From Paenibacillus rubinfantis (GTDB taxonomy: Bacteria; Bacillota; Bacilli; Paenibacillales; Paenibacillaceae): DNA of 64,000 bases. The DNA lies in assembly GCF_001486505.1 (NCBI RefSeq), contig NZ_LN909066.1, positions 786,452 to 850,451 of the forward strand, read 5' to 3'. Made by a program: the position numbers and the translations under genes. This document shows, one piece after another, positions 25,356 through 33,605 of this stretch. How positions within the stretch are numbered: the stretch's first letter is position 1; every line of letters begins with the position of its first letter. The notes below the pieces were generated by a model. It worked only from the letters and a program-made list of their open reading frames with translations. It was not told the origin of the DNA and did no database searches.

Positions 25356-26318
25356 TTATTCCCCCTCTGAGTTCCCTGATTGGCCCCGGAATGCCCTTGT
25401 CAATGCATTCAAATATCCATCCTTGGTGCGCTTACTGATTTCCGCGTCGGGTACACTGTGTTCAAAAGCGTGGTAGCCTCCCGGATATAATTGGAATTCC
25501 ACGTCAACACCGTCCTGTGCCAACCGCGCCACATATTCCAATGTCTCGTCCCGGAACGGATCCAACTGACCGACGCAGGTATACGTTGGTGGAAGACCCG
25601 CCAGGCTTTGAGCCCGGCTGGGTGCGGCATACGGAGAAATCTCCCCGTTTGCATGCTCGCCCAGATACATCTTCCAGGCAGCCAGATTATTGGCTCGATT
25701 CCACACGGCCGGATGGGTGATCTCATGGCTGGACGGAGTGACGTTACGGTCATCCATCATCGGGTAAAGCGGCATTTGAAAACAAATGGAAGGACCGCCG
25801 CGGTCGCGCGCCAGAAGCGCTAACGCCGCTGTCAGGCCTCCTCCGGCGCTTGGTCCACCGATGGCGATACGCTGTACATCGATGCCAAGCTCAGCCGCAT
25901 TCCCGGCAACCCAGACTAGCGCCGCATAACAGTCTTCAATTCCCGCCGGGAACGGATGCTCCGGAGCCAGACGGTAGTCCGGCGAGAAGACGATACAACC
26001 CGCGGCTTCCACAAAGTTTTGACAGATTCCATCATCCACGCGGGGATCGCCAAGCACATACCCCCCGCCGTGTAACCACAGCAAGGCTGGAAGGACTCCC
26101 CCTTCTTTATCCGCCGGTTCGTAAACCCGCAATTCCATAGACTGCCCGTCCGCTCCTGGGATTTGGCGATCGGCGATCCGTACCTGTGGGGATCGAGGCG
26201 CATCATTTGGCGGAATCCTCCGGGCTTTTTTCAAGTCTTCAGGCAATTGAAAAGGCGGATTCAACGTTAAGCCTTGTTTCAACGCTGGAGCCACTCTATC
26301 TATAAAGTTCATCTTCAT
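25356..26318 (-). CDS. Alpha/beta hydrolase, hormone-sensitive-lipase type esterase
   Basis: This 320-residue hydrolase carries the HSL-family oxyanion motif LLWLHGGGYVLGDPR, the nucleophile in IGGPSAGGGLTAAL, the acid in GQLDPFRDE and the histidine in YPGGYHAFEH. HSL-type enzymes prefer short acyl chains. There is no signal peptide. GAGGAG lies nine bases before ATG 26318. It sits between the beta-lactamase-fold hydrolase (3-base gap) and the fructokinase (1-base gap), so it belongs to the sucrose-phosphorylase unit and probably removes acyl groups from a sugar substrate (inference). Confidence 0.87.
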   Translation of the reverse strand: MKMNFIDRVAPALKQGLTLNPPFQLPEDLKKARRIPPNDAPRSPQVRIADRQIPGADGQSMELRVYEPADKEGGVLPALLWLHGGGYVLGDPRVDDGICQNFVEAAGCIVFSPDYRLAPEHPFPAGIEDCYAALVWVAGNAAELGIDVQRIAIGGPSAGGGLTAALALLARDRGGPSICFQMPLYPMMDDRNVTPSSHEITHPAVWNRANNLAAWKMYLGEHANGEISPYAAPSRAQSLAGLPPTYTCVGQLDPFRDETLEYVARLAQDGVDVEFQLYPGGYHAFEHSVPDAEISKRTKDGYLNALTRAFRGQSGNSEGE

Positions 26319-26321
26319 TTC

Positions 26322-27797
26322 TCATTTCTCCTCAACGCCAATAAATTCGTGTTTCAAGGGGATAAAGCTTAGATGCTCATGCTGCAGGCTTACCTCGTTC
26401 CCCTGGAACTGGAAGGTGAGCCGATCGTAATGCGGGGAATCGGGAGGGTAGACATACATTTCAAATCGGCTGCGATCCAACCATACGCCTCGAACCGCCA
26501 CTTGATCGCCACCCCGGTTATTGATGTTCCAATCCCCGATGCCGGCGTACCATTGATGCTCCCCTTGCGCATCCCACCATTGAAAGACGCAACGCTTCTC
26601 CGTAAACGTCAAGCCGATCCGCTGCACACCTTGTTCATTGGAATGGATCGAATACCGCTTATGGGGGATATCCCATGGCAAATTCTCCAAACCGCCGAGT
26701 TCTCCGAGCTCCAGCGAAGCTAACTTGCTGGCGAGTTGGTCAAATTCAACTGTTTCCATTGACGGGAGAGGCTCGTTCATGGAAGGAAGTAAATGCCGCC
26801 AAACGGCGTCTATCACCCCTTGCATGTCCCGTAAGCCGCCATTCATCGCGATGACGGCATCCTGATCGGGCAGGACGATGCAATATTGTCCAAATGCCCC
26901 GTCTCCTCGATAGGCGTTATGACGACATCTCCAAAATTGGTATCCATACCCCTGGATCCAATCGATGTTGATCGGCTGTCCTTCCTGGGGTTCAACCGGC
27001 TTATTATCGACCTGACGAGAGACAGCTTGTTCGATCCATTCAGCAGAGATCAACCTGTGCCCGTTCCATACGCCCTTGTTCAGAAGGAACTGACCAAACT
27101 TGGCAATGTCCTCGGTGCATAACTTCAGCCCCCACCCCCCTGTATTTTCGCCTTGAGGTGCTTCCTCCCAAGCCGGCCGATCGATTCCTAAAGGAACAAA
27201 CAGGCGAGGCTGTAAGTAGTCCACCAGTTGACTTCCCGTAACCCGTTCAATAATCGCGCCCAACACATGGCTTGCTCCGCTGTTGTATAAGAAATAAGTG
27301 CCGGGAGTTTTTGTTACGGGATGCTCCATGAACCCTCTTACATAGTCTCGGTCGCTTCGGTCCCCAACCCGAGCTGCCGTCATGTGCTGAAGAAAGTCCC
27401 CGGTAGCTCCAAATCGAGCCGTATCCACCTCATGCCCGGTCGTCATGGTCAATAAATGCCGGATGGACATAGCTCCTATATTTACGCTAACCGCGCCGTG
27501 ATCCATCTCCGGAAAAAACGCAAGAACCCGCTGGTCTAAAGTGAGCTTCCCCTCTTGAACAGCAAAACCGACCGCAAGCGACGTAAAGCTCTTGGTTAAC
27601 GAGTAGACGGCATGGGGAATCTCCGGATGATACGGTTTCCACCAACCTTCGGCGAGGACATGGCCATTCCGTAAAAACATGAAGCCGTGAAGCTCCAGCT
27701 TTCGCTGTTCGATCTCCTCTAAGAAAGACAAGATGCCAGAGGAGGAAACGCCTTGCTTCTCCGGTTTGCTTCGCGGTAATGATTTCGTGACTGTCAT
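26322..27797 (-). CDS. Serine hydrolase of the class C beta-lactamase fold, probable esterase
   Basis: This 491-residue protein has the catalytic Ser66-Leu-Thr-Lys69 (YSLTKSFTSL) and Tyr171 in FLYNSGASH. The C-terminal third (about 350-490) is a beta-rich domain. Related proteins are often esterases rather than beta-lactamases. It lacks a signal peptide, which also argues against a beta-lactamase. ATG 27797 is chosen because AAAGGA sits seven bases upstream; a longer frame starts at 27842 but runs through the LacI operator. It is the first gene of the second LacI-controlled transcript, ahead of two esterases, the kinase and sucrose phosphorylase. Confidence 0.83.
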   Translation of the reverse strand: MTVTKSLPRSKPEKQGVSSSGILSFLEEIEQRKLELHGFMFLRNGHVLAEGWWKPYHPEIPHAVYSLTKSFTSLAVGFAVQEGKLTLDQRVLAFFPEMDHGAVSVNIGAMSIRHLLTMTTGHEVDTARFGATGDFLQHMTAARVGDRSDRDYVRGFMEHPVTKTPGTYFLYNSGASHVLGAIIERVTGSQLVDYLQPRLFVPLGIDRPAWEEAPQGENTGGWGLKLCTEDIAKFGQFLLNKGVWNGHRLISAEWIEQAVSRQVDNKPVEPQEGQPINIDWIQGYGYQFWRCRHNAYRGDGAFGQYCIVLPDQDAVIAMNGGLRDMQGVIDAVWRHLLPSMNEPLPSMETVEFDQLASKLASLELGELGGLENLPWDIPHKRYSIHSNEQGVQRIGLTFTEKRCVFQWWDAQGEHQWYAGIGDWNINNRGGDQVAVRGVWLDRSRFEMYVYPPDSPHYDRLTFQFQGNEVSLQHEHLSFIPLKHEFIGVEEK

Positions 27798-27825
27798 GGA
27801 AGTATCCTTTCCTGCTAAAAAATTA

Positions 27826-27841
27826 TGATAACCGGTTGACA
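27826..27841. promoter_or_regulatory. LacI-type operator before the hydrolase/sucrose-phosphorylase operon
   Basis: TGATAACCGGTTGACA is a near-perfect 16-bp palindrome around a central CG. It matches the two operators before the importer operon at 15 of 16 and 14 of 16 positions (27841 side read on either strand). TATCAT on the minus strand (27829-27824), a likely -10 box, overlaps it, so a bound repressor would block RNA polymerase. It lies 29 bases before the start of the serine hydrolase. Confidence 0.85.
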
Positions 27842-27856
27842 TACTGAGTGAAATAA

Positions 27857-27881
27857 AAGCCGCTGTGGGATTTGGCGGCTT
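27857..27881 (-). terminator. Terminator of the lacI-like gene
   Basis: On the minus strand AAGCCGC pairs with GCGGCTT (7 bp, 11-base loop) and runs into TTTTATTTC. It lies between the lacI-like stop and the operator of the next operon, so it insulates the two transcripts. Confidence 0.75.
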
Positions 27882-27923
27882 CGTCTTAAATTTTGGCCTC
27901 TTGTCGGTTAGGGCACCGCGGGG

Positions 27924-28913
27924 TTAAGTCGTCTCCCGTTCAACCAATTCGACTGGGAACGAATTCACTTTGGGCACTTCCTCCCCATCCAATTGCTTCA
28001 CGACCAACTCGATGGTGCGTTCGCCCATCTCACGGATCGGCTGCCTGATCGTGGTTAACTGAGGCGAAACCAATGTAGCCACTTTGACATCGTCGTAACC
28101 AATGATTTTAATGTCCTTCGGAATGTTCTTGTTTAACTGGTGGCAGGCTTGAATCACCTCGGCGGCGATCACATCACTACTGGCAAATATCCCGTCAACT
28201 TGCGGATGTTCGGTCAGGAAACGAATCACCTCGCTCGGATTGCCAGGCTGATCTTCGTCTGTAATCTCCAGCTGCAGATGAACCGGCTTGAGGCCGGCAG
28301 CGGCAAGTTCCTCATCATACCCTTGCGCTCTTGCATTTGCTAATAAGGCCCCATGATGCGGTCCGCCGATGCCGCGGTATATGTAGACGGGATGTTGGCA
28401 GCCCTTGTCGATGAACAACTTGGCAGCGAGCTTTCCCCCTTGAAAATTATCCGAAGTAACGATCGGGATATCCTCGGCTACGGTGCGGTCAAAAGAAACG
28501 ATAGGCAAATTCAAATTCAAATAATGCTCAATATCCAACACCGAGCTCCCCATGATAATGGCATCCACTTGATTCTTGTTCAGCATTTCAATATATTTCC
28601 GCTCTTTGGCGATATTTCGATTCGAGTTGCAGAGCAATAGCTTGTACCCTTGTTGATCCGCATAATACTCAAGGTAATAAGCCAATTCGCTAAAAAAGGG
28701 ATGGGAAACCGCCGGAATAATCAACCCAATCATATTCGATTTTCTGCGAAACAGGGCTCGCGCCATTTCATTGGGCTGGTAGTTCAACTCTTTCATCACC
28801 TGATGGACTTTATTACGCGTCTTCTCGCTGATATATCCCCGATTATTCAGTACTCGGGAGACCGTGGTTACAGAGACCCCCGCTCGTTCTGCCACATCTT
28901 CGATTCTGGGCAT
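27924..28913 (-). CDS. LacI-family repressor of the sucrose-phosphorylase locus
   Basis: This 329-residue regulator starts MPRIEDVAERAGVSVTTVSRVLNN, a standard LacI helix-turn-helix with hinge helix (1-60). A periplasmic-binding-protein-like sensor domain follows (about 60-325). The start is ATG 28913, after AAGGTGG; a longer frame begins at 28943 inside the predicted -10 box. The palindromes at 27826, 32222 and 32245 are centred on CG with half-site TGATAACC, the classical kind of site for this family, and flank its own transport and catabolic genes. The inducer is probably the imported sugar. Confidence 0.93.
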   Translation of the reverse strand: MPRIEDVAERAGVSVTTVSRVLNNRGYISEKTRNKVHQVMKELNYQPNEMARALFRRKSNMIGLIIPAVSHPFFSELAYYLEYYADQQGYKLLLCNSNRNIAKERKYIEMLNKNQVDAIIMGSSVLDIEHYLNLNLPIVSFDRTVAEDIPIVTSDNFQGGKLAAKLFIDKGCQHPVYIYRGIGGPHHGALLANARAQGYDEELAAAGLKPVHLQLEITDEDQPGNPSEVIRFLTEHPQVDGIFASSDVIAAEVIQACHQLNKNIPKDIKIIGYDDVKVATLVSPQLTTIRQPIREMGERTIELVVKQLDGEEVPKVNSFPVELVERETT

Positions 28914-28942
28914 AAAATCCCACCTTGCCGTTTTTATAAACA

Positions 28943-28971
28943 ATTATACCCGGTTTATACCGTTTTTTCAG
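28943..28971 (-). promoter_or_regulatory. Promoter of lacI-like gene with degenerate operator
   Basis: On the minus strand TATAAT lies at 28948-28943 and CTGAAA, a moderate -35, at 28971-28966, 17 bases apart. TTATACCCGGTTTATA (28944-28959) between them keeps 10 of 16 operator positions including the CCGGTT core. This suggests weak self-repression and separate expression from the permease gene upstream. Confidence 0.5.
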
Positions 28972-28990
28972 CCAGGCTGTGCTAGTTGGC

Positions 28991-29815
28991 TTATTTCAAG
29001 GCACCTTCCGTAATCCCTTTAATGATCTGTTTTTGAAGGAATAGATACAACACCAGTACCGGGATGACGGTCATAATCAGTCCGGCCATCAGCGGCGCAA
29101 AGTCCACGGAATAAGAAGAGAAGAAGTTGAACGTGGATAGCGGCAAGGTCCGGTGCGCCGGAGACAGCAGTACCAAGCTGGGCAGCAGATAGTCGTTCCA
29201 GATCCAGAGGATGTCCAGGACGATCAGCGTGACAAATACCGGCTTCAGCAACGGCAATACGATCTGGAAGAACGTCCGCAGTCGGGAGCTCCCTTCAATA
29301 AATGCAGATTCCTCCAATTCAAAGGGAACGCCTTTGATGAAGCCGTGGAACGTGAACACCCCAAACGGTACGCCAAACCCCAAATACATAAACAACAGAG
29401 TCACTTTCGAGTCTAATAGGTCCAGATTGCCGTACAGCATGACCAGCGGAATCATAAGCACCTGGAATGGGAGGGTGAGTGAAGCTAACATCACAAAGAA
29501 AATAAACGAGTTCACCTTCCATTTGAATCGGACAAACAAATACCCTGTCATGGCCGAAAAGATCAGAATGATGAAGACGGACACGACCGTGATGATCAGG
29601 GAATTCAAAAAGCCGTGCAGGAAATCCATTTTACCAATCGCGCTCGTATAATTCCCAAAGTGGAAATTGGTTGGCAGGGATAACGGATTTTCGACGAACT
29701 GCTGAGTTGTCTTGAACGAATTCATGACGATTAACAGAAACGGCGTTAGAAAGACGAGCAGGAAAATGTAAAGAAGCGCCGTTTTCATCCCTGCGGCAAT
29801 AGAACGTGCCTTCAT
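28991..29815 (-). CDS. Carbohydrate ABC importer permease, MalG type
   Basis: This 274-residue permease has six predicted helices, the EAA loop LEESAFIEGSSRLRTFFQIVLPLLKP and the ending FLQKQIIKGITEGALK typical of MalG/AraQ-like subunits. Its ATG overlaps the TAA of the other permease (shared base 29815), so the two are translated in step. It imports the substrate for the sucrose-phosphorylase branch. No ATPase is encoded in the locus, so an MsmX-like ATPase from elsewhere is expected. Confidence 0.93.
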   Translation of the reverse strand: MKARSIAAGMKTALLYIFLLVFLTPFLLIVMNSFKTTQQFVENPLSLPTNFHFGNYTSAIGKMDFLHGFLNSLIITVVSVFIILIFSAMTGYLFVRFKWKVNSFIFFVMLASLTLPFQVLMIPLVMLYGNLDLLDSKVTLLFMYLGFGVPFGVFTFHGFIKGVPFELEESAFIEGSSRLRTFFQIVLPLLKPVFVTLIVLDILWIWNDYLLPSLVLLSPAHRTLPLSTFNFFSSYSVDFAPLMAGLIMTVIPVLVLYLFLQKQIIKGITEGALK

Positions 29816-30696
29816 TACGATTCCACCTCCAGTTTCTTAAGCAGGTACGATTGGGTCAGCGCAATGATAGCGACCACCGCAAACAACACCACCGCTTCCG
29901 CTTGGCCGATCCCATACTGGTTGGACAGAAAGGCCTTTTGCACAATATGATAAGTAGCCAGCTCAGTGGAGTTAAACGGCCCTCCCTTGGTTAATGCCAA
30001 GTTGATATCGTATGTCAGAAAAGAACGCGAAATGGAAATAAAGATGCAGATGACGGTAGCCGGGATGGAGAGTGGAAGAATGATCTTCCGAATGACAGCC
30101 GACCGGTTGGCCCCGTCTATACTTGCAGCCTCCAGTACATCCCCCGGGACACCGGAGAAGCCGGCAATATAAATAATCATCAGATAACCGATCAATTGCC
30201 AAGCCGTCGCGATAACAAGTGCCCAAAAGGCAGTAATCGTATCCGTCAGCCAGGATGTCGAGAACAAAGACCATCCATATTTATTGCCTAGATAAGGAAG
30301 CACCTGGGAGAATAACGTTTGCCACAAGTAACCCAGGACAATCCCGCCGATCAGATTCGGCGTAAAGAAGCCGGTCCGAAGCCATTGCTCTCCCTTGGCC
30401 CCCGAAGTCAACGCCAGCGCAATGAAGAACGCTGCGCCGTTGGCAATGAAGACCGTAAAGAACACATATTTGAGCGTAAACCAGAGCTGGCCGAGAAACA
30501 CCTTATCACTAAACACTTCGTAGTAATTCGCCAATCCAATAAGATCACTATTGCCCGTTCGGACATCCCAATTCGTAAACGTCAGATACAAGCCGACGAG
30601 AAACGGAATCACGACGACGGCGGCGAAAGCAAAAATGGAGGGCCCTCCGAACAGCAGGAACGTTCCGGCATTGGATAATACGTTTTTCTTCTTCAT
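29815..30696 (-). CDS. Carbohydrate ABC importer permease, MalF type
   Basis: This 293-residue permease has six predicted helices and the EAA loop LEAASIDGANRSAVIRKIILPLSIP, followed by LTKGGPFNSTELATYHI, which is typical of MalF/UgpA-type subunits. It pairs with the overlapping downstream permease. AGGGG precedes ATG 30696. It is separated from the binding-protein gene by 98 bases that contain a strong hairpin. Confidence 0.93.
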   Translation of the reverse strand: MKKKNVLSNAGTFLLFGGPSIFAFAAVVVIPFLVGLYLTFTNWDVRTGNSDLIGLANYYEVFSDKVFLGQLWFTLKYVFFTVFIANGAAFFIALALTSGAKGEQWLRTGFFTPNLIGGIVLGYLWQTLFSQVLPYLGNKYGWSLFSTSWLTDTITAFWALVIATAWQLIGYLMIIYIAGFSGVPGDVLEAASIDGANRSAVIRKIILPLSIPATVICIFISISRSFLTYDINLALTKGGPFNSTELATYHIVQKAFLSNQYGIGQAEAVVLFAVVAIIALTQSYLLKKLEVES

Positions 30697-30741
30697 GTTG
30701 CCGCCCCTTTTATAAATCCGTTTTTAATCACCGATAGATGA

Positions 30742-30769
30742 GGCGGGCGAGGCTAGGCCTCTTCCCGCC
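30742..30769 (-). other. Intercistronic stem-loop between binding protein and permeases
   Basis: On the minus strand GGCGGG, then GAGGC, loop, GCCTC, then CCCGCC form an 11-bp stem with small bulges. No T-run follows, so it is not a typical terminator. Such structures after binding-protein genes protect the upstream mRNA and lower permease expression relative to binding protein. Confidence 0.55.
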
Positions 30770-30794
30770 GTTCTTCCGTCTCAACAACGATCTT

Positions 30795-32165
30795 CTATTT
30801 CTTCCCTTGATATTCCCAATATTCTTGAACTTCGTCCGCAAGACCCTTGCGATCGACTTTATCGACGAGGTACTTTTGCATCGCCGCTCCTGTCTTGGCC
30901 CAGTAATCCTGCGGCAGATAATTGATAACACCGATGTTCATCACTTTGCCTTGATCGACATATTGGGATACCGCTTCAGAGATGATATTGCTGCCCTTTA
31001 CTTTGACATCCTTATAAGGCATGGACAATCCCATCTGCGAAATGATTGCTTCTTGTCCTTGATCGCTTGTTACCATCCATTCAATAAACGCTTTAGCCGC
31101 TTCCTGCTGCTCCGGCGTCGATCCCGCATTATCGATGGCGAACAACTTCGGTTCACTATAAGCAATTTGGCTGTTTCCGTAGTCGTCTGGGTTGTTGCTG
31201 ATCGGAACTGGAATCACACCAAATTCCTGATCGCGCCCTTCAAGTGGCCCAACGATCGCCCAGGTCCAATCGCCCATGAAATAGAAGGCGGCATCACCTT
31301 TAGCGAAATCCGCACTGTCTTTGTTGTAGTCTGCCACGAGCGGGTCACCCTTCCGTGCATTATATTTCTTCAGTAAGTCGAAGGTATCTAGCAACCCGTT
31401 GAATTGCGGGTTGTCAATCAGCTTCACTTCGCCTGTTTGTAAGGACTCCATGAATTTTCGATTATCGTCGACATTAGCAGACTGCAAGGAATATGCCAGT
31501 CCCAGATAATGTGACCCGAGCGACCAATCCGCTCCATGGATCATAACCGGTGCTTTGCCAGCCGCTTCAATTTTCTCGAACAAGGCTTCTAAATCATTGC
31601 GTGTTTTAATCGAAGCTGGGTCAAAGGCACCTCCGATCGCTTCCTCAACCGCCCGTTTGTTATACAGTAAGCCGTAACCTTGCGCGGTCCATGGAATGCC
31701 GAGGAATTTCCCATCCAGCAGCGCCCCGTCTACTGCACCAGGTTTGGTCAACTCCTCATATTTAGCCTTCTCCGACTCTAAATCCAGGAAGGAATCTTTA
31801 TACTGTAAAATCGTTCCCGCATCGAGGTTAGCGATGGTTGCCGGATTCCCGGAGGCTAATAGAGATTGGAATTTCTCGATTTGTGCTCCGCCAATCGGCG
31901 TTGGAATTAATTCAACCGTTACGTTCGGATGAAGCTCATGATACGTTTGAAACAACTTCTCGAATACTTCGTTGACTTCAGCCGATGTGTTAAAGAAGGT
32001 TAGCTTAACTTCTTTCTCCGTTTGCTGCGCAGGTTCCCCGCCCTGATTGTTGGTAGGTGCGGCTGGAGGATTGCTGCTTGCGTCGTTCCCCTTCGAACAT
32101 GCCGCTAATAGAGAAAGCAACAAAACCAGGCAAACCATCATTTTTAACCCTTTCGATTTGTTCAA
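30795..32165 (-). CDS. Extracellular sugar-binding lipoprotein, family 1
   Basis: This 456-residue protein has a lipoprotein signal ending LAAC (Cys23) followed by a Ser/Asn/Pro-rich linker (SKGNDASSNPPAAPTNNQGG). Family 1 binding-protein features include ATIANLDAGTILQYKDSFLDL and YFMGDWTWAI. The start is given as TTG 32165 because it supplies the positively charged n-region (NKSKGLK). The ribosome site GGGGGAAGGA is close to it, so ATG 32141 remains possible. It is the first gene of the LacI-controlled importer operon. Confidence 0.9.
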   Translation of the reverse strand: MNKSKGLKMMVCLVLLLSLLAACSKGNDASSNPPAAPTNNQGGEPAQQTEKEVKLTFFNTSAEVNEVFEKLFQTYHELHPNVTVELIPTPIGGAQIEKFQSLLASGNPATIANLDAGTILQYKDSFLDLESEKAKYEELTKPGAVDGALLDGKFLGIPWTAQGYGLLYNKRAVEEAIGGAFDPASIKTRNDLEALFEKIEAAGKAPVMIHGADWSLGSHYLGLAYSLQSANVDDNRKFMESLQTGEVKLIDNPQFNGLLDTFDLLKKYNARKGDPLVADYNKDSADFAKGDAAFYFMGDWTWAIVGPLEGRDQEFGVIPVPISNNPDDYGNSQIAYSEPKLFAIDNAGSTPEQQEAAKAFIEWMVTSDQGQEAIISQMGLSMPYKDVKVKGSNIISEAVSQYVDQGKVMNIGVINYLPQDYWAKTGAAMQKYLVDKVDRKGLADEVQEYWEYQGKK

Positions 32166-32220
32166 GATCCTTCCCCCTAATCATCGTTTTGTATGCGCAT
32201 TCATGATCTGGCGCACTTTT

Positions 32221-32260
32221 ATGATAACCGGTTGTCATATTATATGTCAACCGGTTATCA
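32221..32260 (-). promoter_or_regulatory. Importer promoter embedded in two tandem LacI operators
   Basis: TGATAACCGGTTGTCA (32222-32237) and TGTCAACCGGTTATCA (32245-32260) are two palindromic operators whose centres are 23 bp apart. Together they form an almost perfect 39-bp palindrome. On the minus strand TTGACA (32250-32245) and TATCAT (32226-32221), 18 bases apart, make a good sigma-A promoter. The -35 box lies inside one operator and the -10 box overlaps the other. Repressor binding would therefore cover the whole promoter. Confidence 0.88.
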
Positions 32261-32305
32261 TATCGGATCTTCTGTTCCCCTTTCCCAGGTCAAACCAAAT
32301 TAAAA

Positions 32306-32341
32306 AACGGCCCACGCGATATCTCTATCGCCTAGACCGTT
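32306..32341 (-). terminator. Terminator of the AI-2E-family gene
   Basis: AACGG at 32306 pairs with CCGTT ending at 32341, with an inner GCGATA/TATCGC stem on a four-base loop. On the minus strand a six-T run follows. It closes the gene at 32392-33471. Confidence 0.8.
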
Positions 32342-32391
32342 AAGAATGAGCTGCATTTTTACAGCAGGACCTAGTGAATCGATCTTAGGCC

Positions 32392-33471
32392 TCACAAGGT
32401 TTCCCATTGCGACCTGAAGAACAGCTTGTACAGCCGTTTCCAGGCAATTTTCAACAGCATATACACCGGGATGACAACCAACATCCCCACGATGCCAAAC
32501 CAGTTACCGCTTCCCAGAACCAGCAAAATCGTCGTCACCGGATGGATGTCCAGCTTCTTCCCAAATACGTAAGGAGAGATAACGTTATCCTGTACTTGCT
32601 GCGCCACCAAAATAATGATCAACGCCCAGATGCCGGTGGACGGGGACTCAATGAGGCCAATAATGACAATCGGGATAGCGGAAATGATCGCCCCGAACAA
32701 GGGGATGAAGTTCAGAATGACCGCGATCGTCGTCAACAACAACGCATACGGCAGCCCGATGATCAAGAAGCCGATGAACATCAGCACGCCAAGCGCTGCG
32801 TTCACGATCACTCGGCCGATGATATAATCGTTTAGCGCTTTGTCCATGTCTCTGGCAGCACGAAACACTTCCTTCCGGTAGCGGATGGGCGAGAGCTTAA
32901 CCAAGCTCCGTTTGAAGCGGTGGCCTTCCTTCAGCATGTAGTAGAGCAGGATCGGGAACGTAAACAGCACGATCGCGAATTGGGACAGGAAAGAGACGAA
33001 GCCGCTCAGGTAATTCGTCAAGAAAGAGATCCCTTTGCTTAAATATTCCGAGAAATTCGTGGCTAACCCGGAATCGGATGGAATAATCGACGAGAGGAAA
33101 GGAGTTTCTCCCCATTCCTTCAGTTGCGCATCCAGCAGATTCACGAACTGGGGAATGTTTTGCACAAGATTGATCAATTGGGTTTGCAATAGCGGCCATA
33201 CCCCGGCAATAAATCCAAGAGCCAAAATCGCCATGACGACATAAAGGATGAGGATCGCAAAAGATCGCTTGATCTTATGCCTTTCCATATACTGGACCAC
33301 GGGGCGGAGCAAATAGTAGAAGAAACCTGCCAACAGCAGCGGAATCAAAATGGCTCCGATTACGGCCTGCATGGGGAGAAAAAAGGGCCTTACCAAGGAA
33401 AACACGTAAACGATGGCCAGCAGAATCAAAACGAACTTCGCTCCGCGGGTCCACCTTTCCAACAAATTCAT
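32392..33471 (-). CDS. AI-2E family (TqsA/YdiK-like) membrane transporter
   Basis: This 359-residue protein has seven or eight membrane helices arranged as in the AI-2E transporter family (PF01594). They include a helix pair near the N-terminus, a long extracellular segment (about 75-150), FPILLYYMLKEGHRFKRSL, and the late conserved stretch VAQQVQDNVISPYVFGKKLDIHPV. Members export small molecules or act as ion antiporters; the substrate here is unknown. ATG 33471 is preferred because AGGTG lies nine bases upstream. It stands alone between terminators and is probably unrelated to the flanking sugar operons. Confidence 0.9.
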   Translation of the reverse strand: MNLLERWTRGAKFVLILLAIVYVFSLVRPFFLPMQAVIGAILIPLLLAGFFYYLLRPVVQYMERHKIKRSFAILILYVVMAILALGFIAGVWPLLQTQLINLVQNIPQFVNLLDAQLKEWGETPFLSSIIPSDSGLATNFSEYLSKGISFLTNYLSGFVSFLSQFAIVLFTFPILLYYMLKEGHRFKRSLVKLSPIRYRKEVFRAARDMDKALNDYIIGRVIVNAALGVLMFIGFLIIGLPYALLLTTIAVILNFIPLFGAIISAIPIVIIGLIESPSTGIWALIIILVAQQVQDNVISPYVFGKKLDIHPVTTILLVLGSGNWFGIVGMLVVIPVYMLLKIAWKRLYKLFFRSQWETL

Positions 33472-33547
33472 TCTCATCAGCACCTAACTTTTAAATTATC
33501 GGAAATAAGATGTCTCTATTATATCTTTGAATGGACCTAAAAATAAA

Positions 33548-33580
33548 ATCGTACCTAAGGACAACGCCCTTAGGTACGAT
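33548..33580 (-). terminator. Terminator of the Rbs-type/GH3 operon
   Basis: ATCGTACCTAAGG (33548-33560) and CCTTAGGTACGAT (33568-33580) make a perfect 13-bp stem with a 7-base loop. On the minus strand TTTTATTTTT follows. It closes the seven-gene operon that starts at 41636. Confidence 0.92.
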
Positions 33581-33605
33581 AGAAAAGTTGCGGATTTATT
33601 CATGT

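Noticed and set aside
26322..27797. Beta-lactamase resistance gene
   Set aside because: The fold and SxxK motif fit, but there is no signal peptide and the gene leads a sugar operon with other esterases.
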